From contig NZ_QWGL01000004.1 in the NCBI RefSeq assembly GCF_003435375.1, positions 62,001 through 126,000 of the forward strand: a DNA stretch of 64,000 nt. The letters are read 5' to 3'. A program made the translations under genes and the position numbers. Each line of letters opens with the position of its first letter. Position 1 is the first letter of the stretch. This DNA is from Clostridium sp. AM34-11AC (GTDB lineage Bacteria; Bacillota; Clostridia; Lachnospirales; Lachnospiraceae). A model generated the notes under the pieces. The model had not been told where the DNA came from. It was given only the letters and a program-made list of their open reading frames with translations, and made no database searches. This document shows, piece by piece, positions 25,610 to 33,868 of this stretch.

Positions 25610-26785
25610 TCAAAAGCCTTCGTACTCCTCATCCCTGCACATCATGCCGCCCACTTCTCTTCCATTCTTCACATACCGCCGCGGCACACGTTTTCCTATC
25701 AGGCACGGGATCTCGTAATGGAATCCGCCTGAAATCTCTGCAAGCTCCTCCATAGTGATCTCCTGGTCCCCGTCCCTGCCCACAAGAGTCACGGGATCTC
25801 CCTCTTTGGCCTCCGGAATCCCCGTAAGATCCGCCATAAACTGGTCCATGCAGATCCGCCCTAAGATTTTTGCCCGTTTTCCATGGATCAGCACTTCTCC
25901 TTTTCCGGAGAGATTTCTCGGATAGCCGTCCCCGTAACCTGCAGAGACCGTAGCGATCCGCATCGTCTTCTCCGCCTTAAAGGTTCCGCCGTAGCTGACC
26001 TCCGTTCCCGGTCCGATCTCCTTGATGTAAGTGATAAAGCTCTTTAACGCCATCGCCGGTTTCAGAGAAATGATATCCTGTTTTACTTCATCCGACGGGT
26101 ACAGGCCGTAGATCGTGATTCCCGCGCGAACCGCGTCCATGTTAAAATCCGGGAGTTCTACGATTCCGGCGCTGTTAGAACAGTGACAGACCGGGACGGC
26201 CACACCGGCTGCCTTCACATCATCGCAGAACTCGTGAAACCGTCTGTACTGCTCCCCTGCATTCGTCTTATCTGCCTCGTCTGCCCGTGCGAAGTGGGTA
26301 AACATACCGGCGATCCTGAGAGCCGGAAGCTCCGCGATCTCCTTTATGGTCTCCACGGATCCCTCATCCGGGAAAAGTCCGATACGGCTCATTCCCGTAT
26401 CCACCGCGATATGGATCTTCGCGGTCTTTCCCTCTGCCACAGCGGCATCTGATAATTCTTTTGCTCTCCAGTATTCAAACATAGGCAGACTGATGTCGTT
26501 TTCAAGACATTCCTGATAGCGGCCGGCTGAAACCGGACCAAGACACAGGATCTCTTTTTCGATCCCATGTCTCCTGAGCTTAAGCCCCTCATCCACCGTT
26601 GCCACCGCGTACCCACAGACAAAACGGTCGATGGTCCTCGCCACCGGGACTGCCCCGTGTCCGTATGCGTCCGTCTTTACCACGCCGTACATCTTCGTTC
26701 CCGGACGAAGATGCTCCTTCATGGCCTTCATATTTTCTTCAATACGCCCGAGATCCACCTCTGCGTAGATTCTGTCAAATTCCAT
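25610..26785 (-). CDS. alr: Alanine racemase
   Basis: PLP enzyme making D-alanine for peptidoglycan, 391 residues. PLP lysine in GVVKTDAYGHGAVPVA near residue 38; the catalytic tyrosine of the C-terminal domain in VSAGYGDGYPRNLSG; also MDQFMADLT. Its start overlaps the end of nnr by 11 bp, so translation is likely coupled. The C-terminal 15 residues after RRYVKNGREVGG extend slightly past the usual end. Confidence 0.95.
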   Translation of the reverse strand: MEFDRIYAEVDLGRIEENMKAMKEHLRPGTKMYGVVKTDAYGHGAVPVARTIDRFVCGYAVATVDEGLKLRRHGIEKEILCLGPVSAGRYQECLENDISLPMFEYWRAKELSDAAVAEGKTAKIHIAVDTGMSRIGLFPDEGSVETIKEIAELPALRIAGMFTHFARADEADKTNAGEQYRRFHEFCDDVKAAGVAVPVCHCSNSAGIVELPDFNMDAVRAGITIYGLYPSDEVKQDIISLKPAMALKSFITYIKEIGPGTEVSYGGTFKAEKTMRIATVSAGYGDGYPRNLSGKGEVLIHGKRAKILGRICMDQFMADLTGIPEAKEGDPVTLVGRDGDQEITMEELAEISGGFHYEIPCLIGKRVPRRYVKNGREVGGMMCRDEEYEGF

Positions 26786-28358
26786 CTCTGTATACCTCCG
26801 GAAGGCAATCTGCGATCTCCCCTGCTAACACTCCGTGGACTCCAAAGTGTTTCTCAGCGGCCTCGCCGGCGAGACCGTGTACATAAACTCCAAGGGCCGC
26901 CGCGTCACTCTCCTCCAGTCCCAGCGCTACGAGCCCGGCGATCACGCCCGTAAGCACATCACCGGAACCGCCTTTGGCCATAGCCGGAGTCCCGCTTCCG
27001 TTCACGAACGTCTTTCCGTCTCTTCCGGCGATCACCGTCGCCGCGTCCTTTAAGACGCATACTACGCCGTACTGATCTGCGAACTCCCTGGCGGTGCGGA
27101 CCGGATTCTCCTTCATTTCTTCTATCTGAATTCCTGTGAGCCGCGACATCTCCTTCATATGCGGCGTCACGATAATATTCTCCGTAAAATAACCTGTAAG
27201 TTCCCGGTATTCCGCCGCAAGATTCAGGGCATCCGCGTCAAGAATGATCGGAACATAGGCATCCTTCAGGACATTTTCCACCATGCATCTGGCATAATCT
27301 TCCATCCCGATCCCAGGTCCCAGAACGATCACATCGGCCCATTCCGTCTCCCTCGCAATCTTTCGCGCAAAGTTTTCCGGATCTTTCTCGGCCTCCTTCG
27401 TGTCGTAGGTGGCTAAAATGGCCTCCGGAAGTTTTTCCTGTACGATCAGCCGGTTCTCCTCCGGGGTAAAGACCTTTACAAGTCCGGCCCCCATCCGGTA
27501 TGCTGCTGTGGCGGAAAGCAGGGAAGCCCCCGCCATGTTCTTCGCTCCGGCCATTACAAGAACCTTTCCGTATGTTCCCTTGTTGGAGTCAGCCATGCGG
27601 GCCGGGATCCTCAAAAGATCTTCCCGATCCAGCATCTGGACATGTTTTTCCCGTTCTGCGCTGCTCTCCGGCACAAAGCCCACATCTTTCACGAGAAGAT
27701 GTCCGCAGAGCTCCCGCCCCGGAAACAGCACCTGTCCAAGCTTCTTTTCTCCGAACGTGACCGTCACATCCGCGCGGACTGCATCTCCCATCACGCTTCC
27801 GTTATCGGAGCTGATGCCCGACGGGACATCGACAGCAATGACTTTCATGTCTTCCTGTCCATTGATCCACCGGATCAGCTTCCGGTATGCGCCCTCCACA
27901 TTTCTCGAAAGACCGATCCCGAAGATTGCGTCCAGAATCACGCCCCGGCAGCTTCTTTTTCTCTCCCCGGCCTTTCTAAACGGCTGCGCCGGGATCTTCT
28001 TTTCCACCAGGTCCGGCAGATCTTCGGCCGTCATCACCGGGATTCCCAGTCGTTTTACGACATTTAGCTGGGCTTCCAGTTCCTCGCTTCCTTTTCCGTC
28101 CCGCTGCGGGAAAACGATCTTCACATCGTACCCCTTTAAAAACAGCATTCTGGCGGCGGCAACCCCATCCGCCCCGTTATTTCCAAAGCCGCAGACGGAC
28201 CAGACGGTCCCTGCCTCTTCTTTTTCCAGTATCTCCTCTGCTTTCTCTGCAACTGCCATAGCCGCCCGTTCCATCAGGACTAAGGATGGAATCCCATACC
28301 CTTTGATGGACCTTGCATCGAACTCTTTCATTTCTTTTCCATTGAGAACTGCTTTCAT
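26775..28358 (-). CDS. nnr: Bifunctional NAD(P)H-hydrate epimerase / ADP-dependent dehydratase
   Basis: Repairs hydrated NAD(P)H (NAD(P)HX). 527 residues in two domains. The YjeF-N epimerase (about 1-215) carries CGFGNNGADGVAAARMLF. The ADP-dependent dehydratase (about 235-527, ribokinase-like) carries KVLVMAGAKNMAGA, VVLGPGIG, and NGSGTPAMAKGGSGDVLTG near the end. It overlaps acpS by 4 bp (ATGA) and alr by 11 bp. Having NAD(P)H repair under the same promoter as the NADH sensor Rex is logical. Confidence 0.95.
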   Translation of the reverse strand: MKAVLNGKEMKEFDARSIKGYGIPSLVLMERAAMAVAEKAEEILEKEEAGTVWSVCGFGNNGADGVAAARMLFLKGYDVKIVFPQRDGKGSEELEAQLNVVKRLGIPVMTAEDLPDLVEKKIPAQPFRKAGERKRSCRGVILDAIFGIGLSRNVEGAYRKLIRWINGQEDMKVIAVDVPSGISSDNGSVMGDAVRADVTVTFGEKKLGQVLFPGRELCGHLLVKDVGFVPESSAEREKHVQMLDREDLLRIPARMADSNKGTYGKVLVMAGAKNMAGASLLSATAAYRMGAGLVKVFTPEENRLIVQEKLPEAILATYDTKEAEKDPENFARKIARETEWADVIVLGPGIGMEDYARCMVENVLKDAYVPIILDADALNLAAEYRELTGYFTENIIVTPHMKEMSRLTGIQIEEMKENPVRTAREFADQYGVVCVLKDAATVIAGRDGKTFVNGSGTPAMAKGGSGDVLTGVIAGLVALGLEESDAAALGVYVHGLAGEAAEKHFGVHGVLAGEIADCLPEVYRDGI

Positions 28359-28723
28359 CCGGCATCCCCCTCTCCGACGGCAAACGCCATCGCATGGTCC
28401 TTCGTGTCTGAGATCGACACTTCGATCTTTGTGATCCCGAGATCTTCGGCTATTTTTGCGGCTCCCTCATGAAGCTCCACATAGGGCTTTCCAAGAGGAT
28501 CTCTTAAGACCTCCACATGAATCGGCATAAACTCCCGGAATCCCGTTCCAAACACTTTCGCCACTGCTTCTTTAACGGCAAAAGTGCCGGCAAGGACCCG
28601 GGGATCTCCCTTTGCCTGCCGGCGCTCACGCTCGGTATAAATACGCGACAAAAAAGCCTCTTTATCACAGGCTTTTTTTACGCGCTCAATTTCGATCAAA
28701 TCACAGCCAACTCCAATCAACAT
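28355..28723 (-). CDS. acpS: Holo-[acyl-carrier-protein] synthase
   Basis: Transfers 4'-phosphopantetheine from CoA to ACP, needed for fatty acid synthesis. 122 residues. It begins MLIGVGCDLIEIERVKKA (Asp of GCDL binds Mg2+) and carries LAGTFAVKEAVAKVFGTGF (second metal ligand Glu) and VSISDTKDHAMAFAV. It overlaps rex by 7 bp upstream and nnr by 4 bp downstream, so all three are one transcription unit. Confidence 0.95.
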   Translation of the reverse strand: MLIGVGCDLIEIERVKKACDKEAFLSRIYTERERRQAKGDPRVLAGTFAVKEAVAKVFGTGFREFMPIHVEVLRDPLGKPYVELHEGAAKIAEDLGITKIEVSISDTKDHAMAFAVGEGDAG

Positions 28724-29409
28724 GTCTCATTGGTTCCCGTCTGTTCTGCTTTTTCCTTTGCTTTCCGCTCCCGCTCATCCTGCATGCTGCAGACACGATA
28801 GGAAAGTCGCATCAGGCTCTCGGAGAGGTGGACATTCTCAACGACCACATCATCCGGAACATTTAGGTCGGTATGGGCAAAGTTCCAGATCGCCTTGATT
28901 CCGGCCTTTACCAGGCGCTCTGCGATCTCCGGAGCCTTGGACTTCGGGATCGTGAGGGCTGCGATCTGCACCTCGTTATCGATAATAAACTGTTCAAGGT
29001 CATCGATCCCGCGGATTTCCACACCACGGACCACGAGACCGATCAGCCGCGGATTGGTATCGAACATTCCCTTGATCATAAATCCGCGCTTCTCAAAATT
29101 TGTGTAATTGGCGATGGCCTGTCCAAGGTTTCCGGCTCCGATGATAATGAGGTTGTGCTGTCTGTCGATTCCTAAAATCCTTGCGATCTCCGTGTAGAGA
29201 TACTTAACATTATATCCGTATCCCTGCTGGCCGAAGCCGCCGAAATTGTTAAGATCCTGACGGATCTGGGACGCCGTCACCTTCATTCTGGCGCTCAGCT
29301 CATTGGAAGAAATCCTTTCGATCCCCTCCTCCATCAGTTCACCCAGATATCTGTAATAGCGCGGAAGTCTGGAAATAACCGCCTTTGAAATCTGTCTTTC
29401 GTCTGTCAT
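28717..29409 (-). CDS. rex: Redox-sensing transcriptional repressor Rex
   Basis: DNA-binding NADH/NAD+ sensor that controls fermentation and respiration genes in Gram-positive bacteria. 230 residues: N-terminal winged helix (KAVISRLPRYYRYLGELM, ISSNELSARMKVTASQIRQD) and Rossmann domain with NLIIIGAGNLGQAIANY; the C-terminal helix that swaps between monomers is present. First gene of its operon, behind a near-perfect promoter at 29455-29483. I see no clear Rex operator (TTGTTAA-type palindrome) in that promoter, so self-regulation is not shown. Confidence 0.96.
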   Translation of the reverse strand: MTDERQISKAVISRLPRYYRYLGELMEEGIERISSNELSARMKVTASQIRQDLNNFGGFGQQGYGYNVKYLYTEIARILGIDRQHNLIIIGAGNLGQAIANYTNFEKRGFMIKGMFDTNPRLIGLVVRGVEIRGIDDLEQFIIDNEVQIAALTIPKSKAPEIAERLVKAGIKAIWNFAHTDLNVPDDVVVENVHLSESLMRLSYRVCSMQDERERKAKEKAEQTGTNETC

Positions 29410-29454
29410 TTTCTGGTTTCACCTTCTCAAAACTTTCATATAACGATGGAATCT

Positions 29455-29483
29455 ATTATACTCATATCTATATTATTTGTCAA
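29455..29483 (-). promoter_or_regulatory. Consensus sigma-A promoter of the rex operon
   Basis: TTGACA, 17-bp spacer, TATAAT on the minus strand, about 45 bp before the rex ATG. Confidence 0.9.
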
Positions 29484-29534
29484 ATCCTTGTCAAAGAATT
29501 TAGGCGAATTGGGGCTGGAACTGCCCTATCCCAT

Positions 29535-29590
29535 AAAAAAGAAAATGTCCCGCCCATGATCTCCCCGACCGGACGGAACATTTTTCTTTT
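29535..29590 (-). terminator. Terminator of the ABC-F gene
   Basis: Long hairpin: AAAAGAAAAATGTTCCG on the minus strand pairs with CGGGACATTTTCTTTT and runs into further T. It lies about 95 bp past the ABC-F stop. Confidence 0.8.
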
Positions 29591-29619
29591 GAGTATATCT
29601 ATATCTGTTCAACAGGTTT

Positions 29620-29650
29620 GCTGCTGTTCACACCCTGCGCAGGCAGCAAC
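29620..29650. repeat. 31-bp hairpin repeat family D, copy 2
   Basis: Same length and design as 22673-22703. The stem pair at position 4 has changed from A-T to G-C on both arms, which keeps the pairing. Confidence 0.5.
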
Positions 29651-29685
29651 GGACCTGAGACTCAGCGGATATTAATGATTGCTGC

Positions 29686-31665
29686 TTATTCAGCCAGCTC
29701 CTCCCACTTTTCATACAGAGTCTCAAGTTTCCCTGCGATCTCCTCTTTTTCTTTATTTAACTCCATGAGCTTCGCCACATCGGAGAAAACACTCTCGTCG
29801 CAGAGAAGTCCGTCGATCTCACCGTCTCTCGTCTCAAGTCTGTGGATCTCGTCCTCGACCTTTTTCAAGTCATTCTGACGTTTTCTCTGGCGGGCCTGCT
29901 CTTCCTTCTGGGCTTTCCAGTCAAGCTTTCCGCCTGCGTCCGCGCTGCTCTCCGCCGCTTTTCCGGAAGTTTCAGCCGCCGCTCCCGTCTTTGATGCGCC
30001 GAATCCGACGATTCCGCCGGTAGGCTCCACATTCTCGGTCCCGAAATGGGCGTTCATCATGGCCTCATGTTTTTCCAGATAATAATCGTAGTTACCGATA
30101 TAATTCATCATCCGCTTTCCGGTGAGATCCAGGATCCTCGTTGCGGTCTTGTTGATAAAATAACGGTCATGGGAGACGTAGAGCACCGTACCGCCGTAAT
30201 GGCTTAAGGCATTCTCCAGAATCTCCTTCGAAGTGATATCCAGGTGGTTCGTCGGCTCATCGAGGATCAGGAAGTTTGCCTCGGAAAGCATGAGCTTCGC
30301 AAGGGAAACACGGCCTCTCTCGCCGCCGCTTAAGTCCCCGATCCGCTTAAACACATCGTCCCCGGTAAAGAGGAATGCCGCTAACGTACTTCTGATCTGG
30401 GTGTTGGACATTCCCGGGTAGGCGTCGGAGATCTCCTCAAACAAAGTCTTTTCCATGTGGAGCACCTGATGATCCTGATCATAATATCCGATGTGGACTC
30501 TGGAACCAAGAATGATCTCACCGTCATCCGGCTCCACAAGACCGTTGATGATCTTTAAGATCGTGGTCTTTCCCGTTCCGTTGTCACCGATAATGGCGAC
30601 CCGTTCCCCGCGCTTTACATCGAAATTCAGGTCTGTAAATAATGTCTGGGAGCCAAAGGATTTTGCCAGACCGTTCACCGTCAGCACATCGTTTCCGCTT
30701 AAGATATTCGGCTCCAGGCGGATATCCATGGCGTCATTGACCTCCGTCGGCTTCTCAAGGACTTCGATCTTATCTAACATCTTTTCCCGGCTCTCCGCTC
30801 TCTTAATGGACTTTTCCCGGTTGAAGGATTTTAACTTTTCGATGACCGCTTCCTGGTGCTTGATCTCCTGCTGCTGGTTTAAGTACGCCTTCATCTGGAT
30901 CGCGCGCATCTGCGCTCTCTTTTCGCTGTAGGCCGTATAATTTCCGAAGTACACAATGGCATGTCCATTGTCCAGCTCAATGACCTTTGTGACGATCTTA
31001 TCGAGAAAATACCGGTCATGGGCAACGATGAGAACAGCACCGCGGTAGTTTAAGAGATAAGTCTCTAGCCATGCGATGGAGGACATGTCCAGATGGTTCG
31101 TCGGCTCATCGAGAAGAATGATATCCGGGTTTGTGAGAAGAAGCTTGCCCAGGGAAACTCTTGTCTTCTGGCCGCCGGAAAGTGTGGAAATCTGTTTGGA
31201 GAACTCCTCCTCCGTAAAACCAAGTCCCTTTAAGACGCCCACGATCTCACTCTTCCAGGCATAGCCGTTGATGAGCTCAAACTCGTGGCTTAAACGGCTG
31301 TACTGATTCATCATGGTCTCCAGCTCTTCCCCGGATGCTGTCTTCATGGAATTTTCCAGATCCCTCAGACGATTTTCCATGGCGATGACGGACTTTTTCG
31401 CATCCAGCATCTCCTCATAGATAGTCCGGTGGCTCAAAAGATCCTGGTTCTGCGCCAGGTAGCCCAGCGTCTTCCCGCTTCCAAGCACCACCTCACCGGA
31501 ATCCGGTGCCAGCTCGCCGACAATGATCTTTAAGAGCGTCGATTTTCCCGCTCCGTTGATGCCGACGATGGCAGCTTTTTCATGATCCTCAATATGAAAG
31601 GAAGCGTTCTTGATAATATCGTCGCTTCCGAATGATTTGCAGATATTGCTGCAGGATAATATCAT
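29686..31665 (-). CDS. ABC-F family ATPase (YdiF/Uup-like)
   Basis: Soluble protein of 659 residues with two ABC cassettes and no membrane part, acting on the ribosome. First cassette: GINGAGKSTLLK and STLSGGQKTRVSLGK with LLDEPTNHLDMSSIAWLE. The inter-domain linker (about 245-310) is rich in Lys/Glu/Arg and carries KREKSIKRAESREKM-type helices. Second cassette: GDNGTGKTTILK, DLSGGERGRVSLAK, LDEPTNHLDITSKE. A charged coiled-coil tail follows (about 575-659). ABC-F proteins are translation factors or confer resistance to ribosome-targeting antibiotics; the long C-terminal coiled coil fits the YdiF/Uup group more than resistance proteins. A possible leader peptide precedes it (31755-31859). Confidence 0.9.
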   Translation of the reverse strand: MILSCSNICKSFGSDDIIKNASFHIEDHEKAAIVGINGAGKSTLLKIIVGELAPDSGEVVLGSGKTLGYLAQNQDLLSHRTIYEEMLDAKKSVIAMENRLRDLENSMKTASGEELETMMNQYSRLSHEFELINGYAWKSEIVGVLKGLGFTEEEFSKQISTLSGGQKTRVSLGKLLLTNPDIILLDEPTNHLDMSSIAWLETYLLNYRGAVLIVAHDRYFLDKIVTKVIELDNGHAIVYFGNYTAYSEKRAQMRAIQMKAYLNQQQEIKHQEAVIEKLKSFNREKSIKRAESREKMLDKIEVLEKPTEVNDAMDIRLEPNILSGNDVLTVNGLAKSFGSQTLFTDLNFDVKRGERVAIIGDNGTGKTTILKIINGLVEPDDGEIILGSRVHIGYYDQDHQVLHMEKTLFEEISDAYPGMSNTQIRSTLAAFLFTGDDVFKRIGDLSGGERGRVSLAKLMLSEANFLILDEPTNHLDITSKEILENALSHYGGTVLYVSHDRYFINKTATRILDLTGKRMMNYIGNYDYYLEKHEAMMNAHFGTENVEPTGGIVGFGASKTGAAAETSGKAAESSADAGGKLDWKAQKEEQARQRKRQNDLKKVEDEIHRLETRDGEIDGLLCDESVFSDVAKLMELNKEKEEIAGKLETLYEKWEELAE

Positions 31666-31754
31666 AAAATCCTCCTGTTTCTATCACTGTAACAGCCTCA
31701 CAGCCGCATACTTTTTGTACACCGCAGTTATTTTTACAACTGCTCTTTTATCTT

Positions 31755-31859
31755 TCAACCGCAAATACAGACTCTGTATTTGCCGTCATTTACTTTTTTA
31801 TTTAAGCCCAGGGAAAATACGGCCACACCGACGTTTATGATCGTTCCAAGTCCAAACAT
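31755..31859 (-). CDS. Possible 34-residue leader or small membrane peptide ahead of the ABC-F gene
   Basis: A short frame starting ATG with TAAGGA 4 nt upstream codes for MFGLGTIINVGVAVFSLGLN followed by a charged tail ending KYRVCICG. The first 20 residues would form one membrane helix. It ends 89 bp before the ABC-F start on the same strand. Its 3' end is covered by the hairpin GCAAATACA/TGTATTTGC (31761-31783), and a second hairpin GCAGTT/AACTGC lies between the two genes (31724-31743). This is the layout of a translated leader, but it could also be a chance frame. 31860-32029 shows nothing else recognisable. Confidence 0.3.
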   Translation of the reverse strand: MFGLGTIINVGVAVFSLGLNKKVNDGKYRVCICG

Positions 31860-32029
31860 TTTGTCCTTACAACCAACCGCTTTTTCAGTCCGGCTGCCTG
31901 CCTCTTTTCTCTTGTCAGTGTCATGTCACATCAAATCCGCCTGATATAACACCATATCGTATTCATATAAAACGACATACGCAGTTAAGTATAACACATA
32001 TCTCCCATCAGCGCAACGAACACAAAATC

Positions 32030-32084
32030 AAAAATCCGCTGCCGTTTTCCATGACATTCCGTTCATGTTGAACCAGGCAGCGGA
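32030..32084 (-). terminator. Terminator of the MATE transporter gene
   Basis: Stem TCCGCTGCC/GGCAGCGGA with a long loop, followed by TTTTTGATTTTG on the minus strand. Confidence 0.8.
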
Positions 32085-32098
32085 CATCTTTATTCATT

Positions 32099-33475
32099 TT
32101 ATGCTTCTTTCTCCACCTGCTCTTCCCATCTGCTTTTCTTATAGTAAAAGTAGGAGATAACCGCGCACACGATCCACCCAACCGGGTAGCCGAGACCTAC
32201 GGTGTACTCGTTGAAGGCGATCTTTGTCACAAAGAACAGATAGATCTGCCTGCAGACAACGAAGCTGAAGAGCATGATGCACATCGGACCCTTCGCGTCC
32301 CCAGATCCCCTTAAGGAACCAGCCAGGATCTGGTTGAAGGAGCTGCAGAAGCGGAACGGCACGGTCATCAGGATAAACAGAGTTCCGTAATGCAGAACCG
32401 ACGGATCCCTGTTAAAAAGGGATACCAGAGATCTCGCGGAGAGTGCCATGACGATGGAGATGCAGATCAGCGCGCCGACACCCATGAACACCGCCTGTCG
32501 GACGCCTTTTCTGGCACGCTTTACATTCTTCGCGCCGAGGTTCTGTCCCACGAAGGTGGTTGCCGCCTGGCCCATGCTCTGGGCCGGCAGGATCGCGAAC
32601 TGGTCGATCTTCGAGTGGCAGCTCCAGCCCGCCATGATCACCGAGGAACCAAGACCGTTGACGTATGCCTGTACCAGAGCATTGGAAAACGCTGTGAGTC
32701 CCTGCTGGACACCGGCCGGAAGTCCGATCCGGAAGATCTCACCGAGACAGGTCTTATTGATATGTAAATCTCTTAAGACAAGTTTATGGGCTCCATCTGT
32801 TCTTGTGAGTGTCATGCAGGCCAGGAACGCGGAAACTGTCTCCGCCATCACCGTGGCGATCGCCACACCGCTGATCCCCCAGTGGAATACCGCCACAAAA
32901 AGGATATCCAGAACAATATTTAAGCAGCTGCTGATGATCAGGAACAGGAGCGGACGTCTCGTATCCCCCACAGCCCTTAAGATCGCACTTCCCATATTGT
33001 AGAGGAACAGCACCGGAACTCCGACAAAGTAGATCTTTAAATACTCACCCGCCGGTCCGACTACATCATCCGGCGTGGACATCCACTTTAACATCACCGG
33101 AACGACCCCGATAGAGATCAGGGAGACAAAACATCCGACGATCACAGCGAAGAGGATCGTCGTCTCCACCGCCTCGTGAAGCTTCTCGAGGTTTTTCGCG
33201 CCGAAACTCGTGCTGATCACCACACCGGCTCCGATGGAGATTCCGTTAAAGAAGTTCACCAGCGTGTTGCAGATCGCCGTGGTGGCTCCCACAGCAGCCA
33301 GGGCCGACGTTCCGAGATAATTTCCCACAACGATGCTGTCCACGGTATTGTAGAGCTGTTGGAATACGTTTCCCATGATCAGCGGGATTGCAAACAGCAC
33401 CAGCTGTTTCCAGATCACTCCCTCCGTCATATCAATGTTTGTTTTTCGTCCACCTTGAGGTCTCGGCATCCGCAT
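32099..33475 (-). CDS. MATE family efflux transporter
   Basis: Multidrug/toxin extrusion protein of 458 residues with twelve predicted membrane helices in two related halves. It begins with a short basic tail and MTEGVIWKQLVLFAIPLIMG, a usual MATE opening, and has LYNTVDSIVVGNYLG in the first half. PAGVQQGLTAFSNALVQAYV and QNLGAKNVKRARKGV lie in the second half. It belongs to the DinF/NorM-like group by look; cation and substrate are unknown. GAAAGGGG precedes the ATG. Single gene; I could not fix its promoter in 33476-33642. Confidence 0.9.
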   Translation of the reverse strand: MRMPRPQGGRKTNIDMTEGVIWKQLVLFAIPLIMGNVFQQLYNTVDSIVVGNYLGTSALAAVGATTAICNTLVNFFNGISIGAGVVISTSFGAKNLEKLHEAVETTILFAVIVGCFVSLISIGVVPVMLKWMSTPDDVVGPAGEYLKIYFVGVPVLFLYNMGSAILRAVGDTRRPLLFLIISSCLNIVLDILFVAVFHWGISGVAIATVMAETVSAFLACMTLTRTDGAHKLVLRDLHINKTCLGEIFRIGLPAGVQQGLTAFSNALVQAYVNGLGSSVIMAGWSCHSKIDQFAILPAQSMGQAATTFVGQNLGAKNVKRARKGVRQAVFMGVGALICISIVMALSARSLVSLFNRDPSVLHYGTLFILMTVPFRFCSSFNQILAGSLRGSGDAKGPMCIMLFSFVVCRQIYLFFVTKIAFNEYTVGLGYPVGWIVCAVISYFYYKKSRWEEQVEKEA

Positions 33476-33642
33476 TGCCCCTTTCTGACTGTTATTTCTG
33501 TTTTATCTCGTTTTTCATGTAAAATTTACCATTAAAATATAATATCTATGTAAATCATACGGGATTTCGGGAGAAAAAGCAAGCAGTTCCATGGCGTCGC
33601 TGTCACAGGAAAACCGTTGTCTGTTTCACAAGAAAATTTTGT

Positions 33643-33790
33643 GAATTCAAGTAACTATTCACCAGGTCTGCACATTTGCTGCTCTGACCGTAAGAAAACA
33701 TAGACTAAAAGTCAAAAATCCCATCGTCGCAGCCGGTTCGGAATGGATTTTTGCTTGTAATTATGAAGGTACTGAATCGTTACGAATTCA
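33643..33790 (+). repeat. 133-bp palindromic element family B, copy 1, with flanking direct repeats
   Basis: The element proper is 33651-33783. Ends GTAACTATTCA and TGAATCGTTAC are inverted repeats; inside is a second stem built on CAAAAATCC/GGATTTTTG. It is flanked by GAATTCA on both sides (33643-33649 and 33784-33790), as a target-site duplication would be. Copy 2 (38227-38359) has exactly the same length in the opposite orientation, with roughly 110 of 133 positions identical by eye. It carries no coding frame. It lies just past the metQ terminator. Confidence 0.8.
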
Positions 33791-33793
33791 CGT

Positions 33794-33839
33794 AAAAGAA
33801 GCAGGAAACCCGCAAGTAAACGGGATATCCTGCCTCTTT
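33794..33839 (-). terminator. Terminator of the metNIQ operon
   Basis: Stem GCAGGA/TCCTGC with inner CCCG/CGGG and outer AAAGA/TCTTT, then CTTTTA on the minus strand, about 30 bp past metQ. Confidence 0.8.
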
Positions 33840-33868
33840 GGCCATTCGTACTATTTAAATTCTAAAGA

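Noticed and set aside
27409..28434. Plus-strand open frame of 341 codons
   Set aside because: Antisense to nnr and acpS, both unmistakable; Ser/Pro/Arg-rich composition of a shadow frame.
33651..33783. Element B as a tRNA or structured riboswitch
   Set aside because: No tRNA T-loop or anticodon arm; the terminal inverted repeats and flanking direct repeats point to an inserted element instead.
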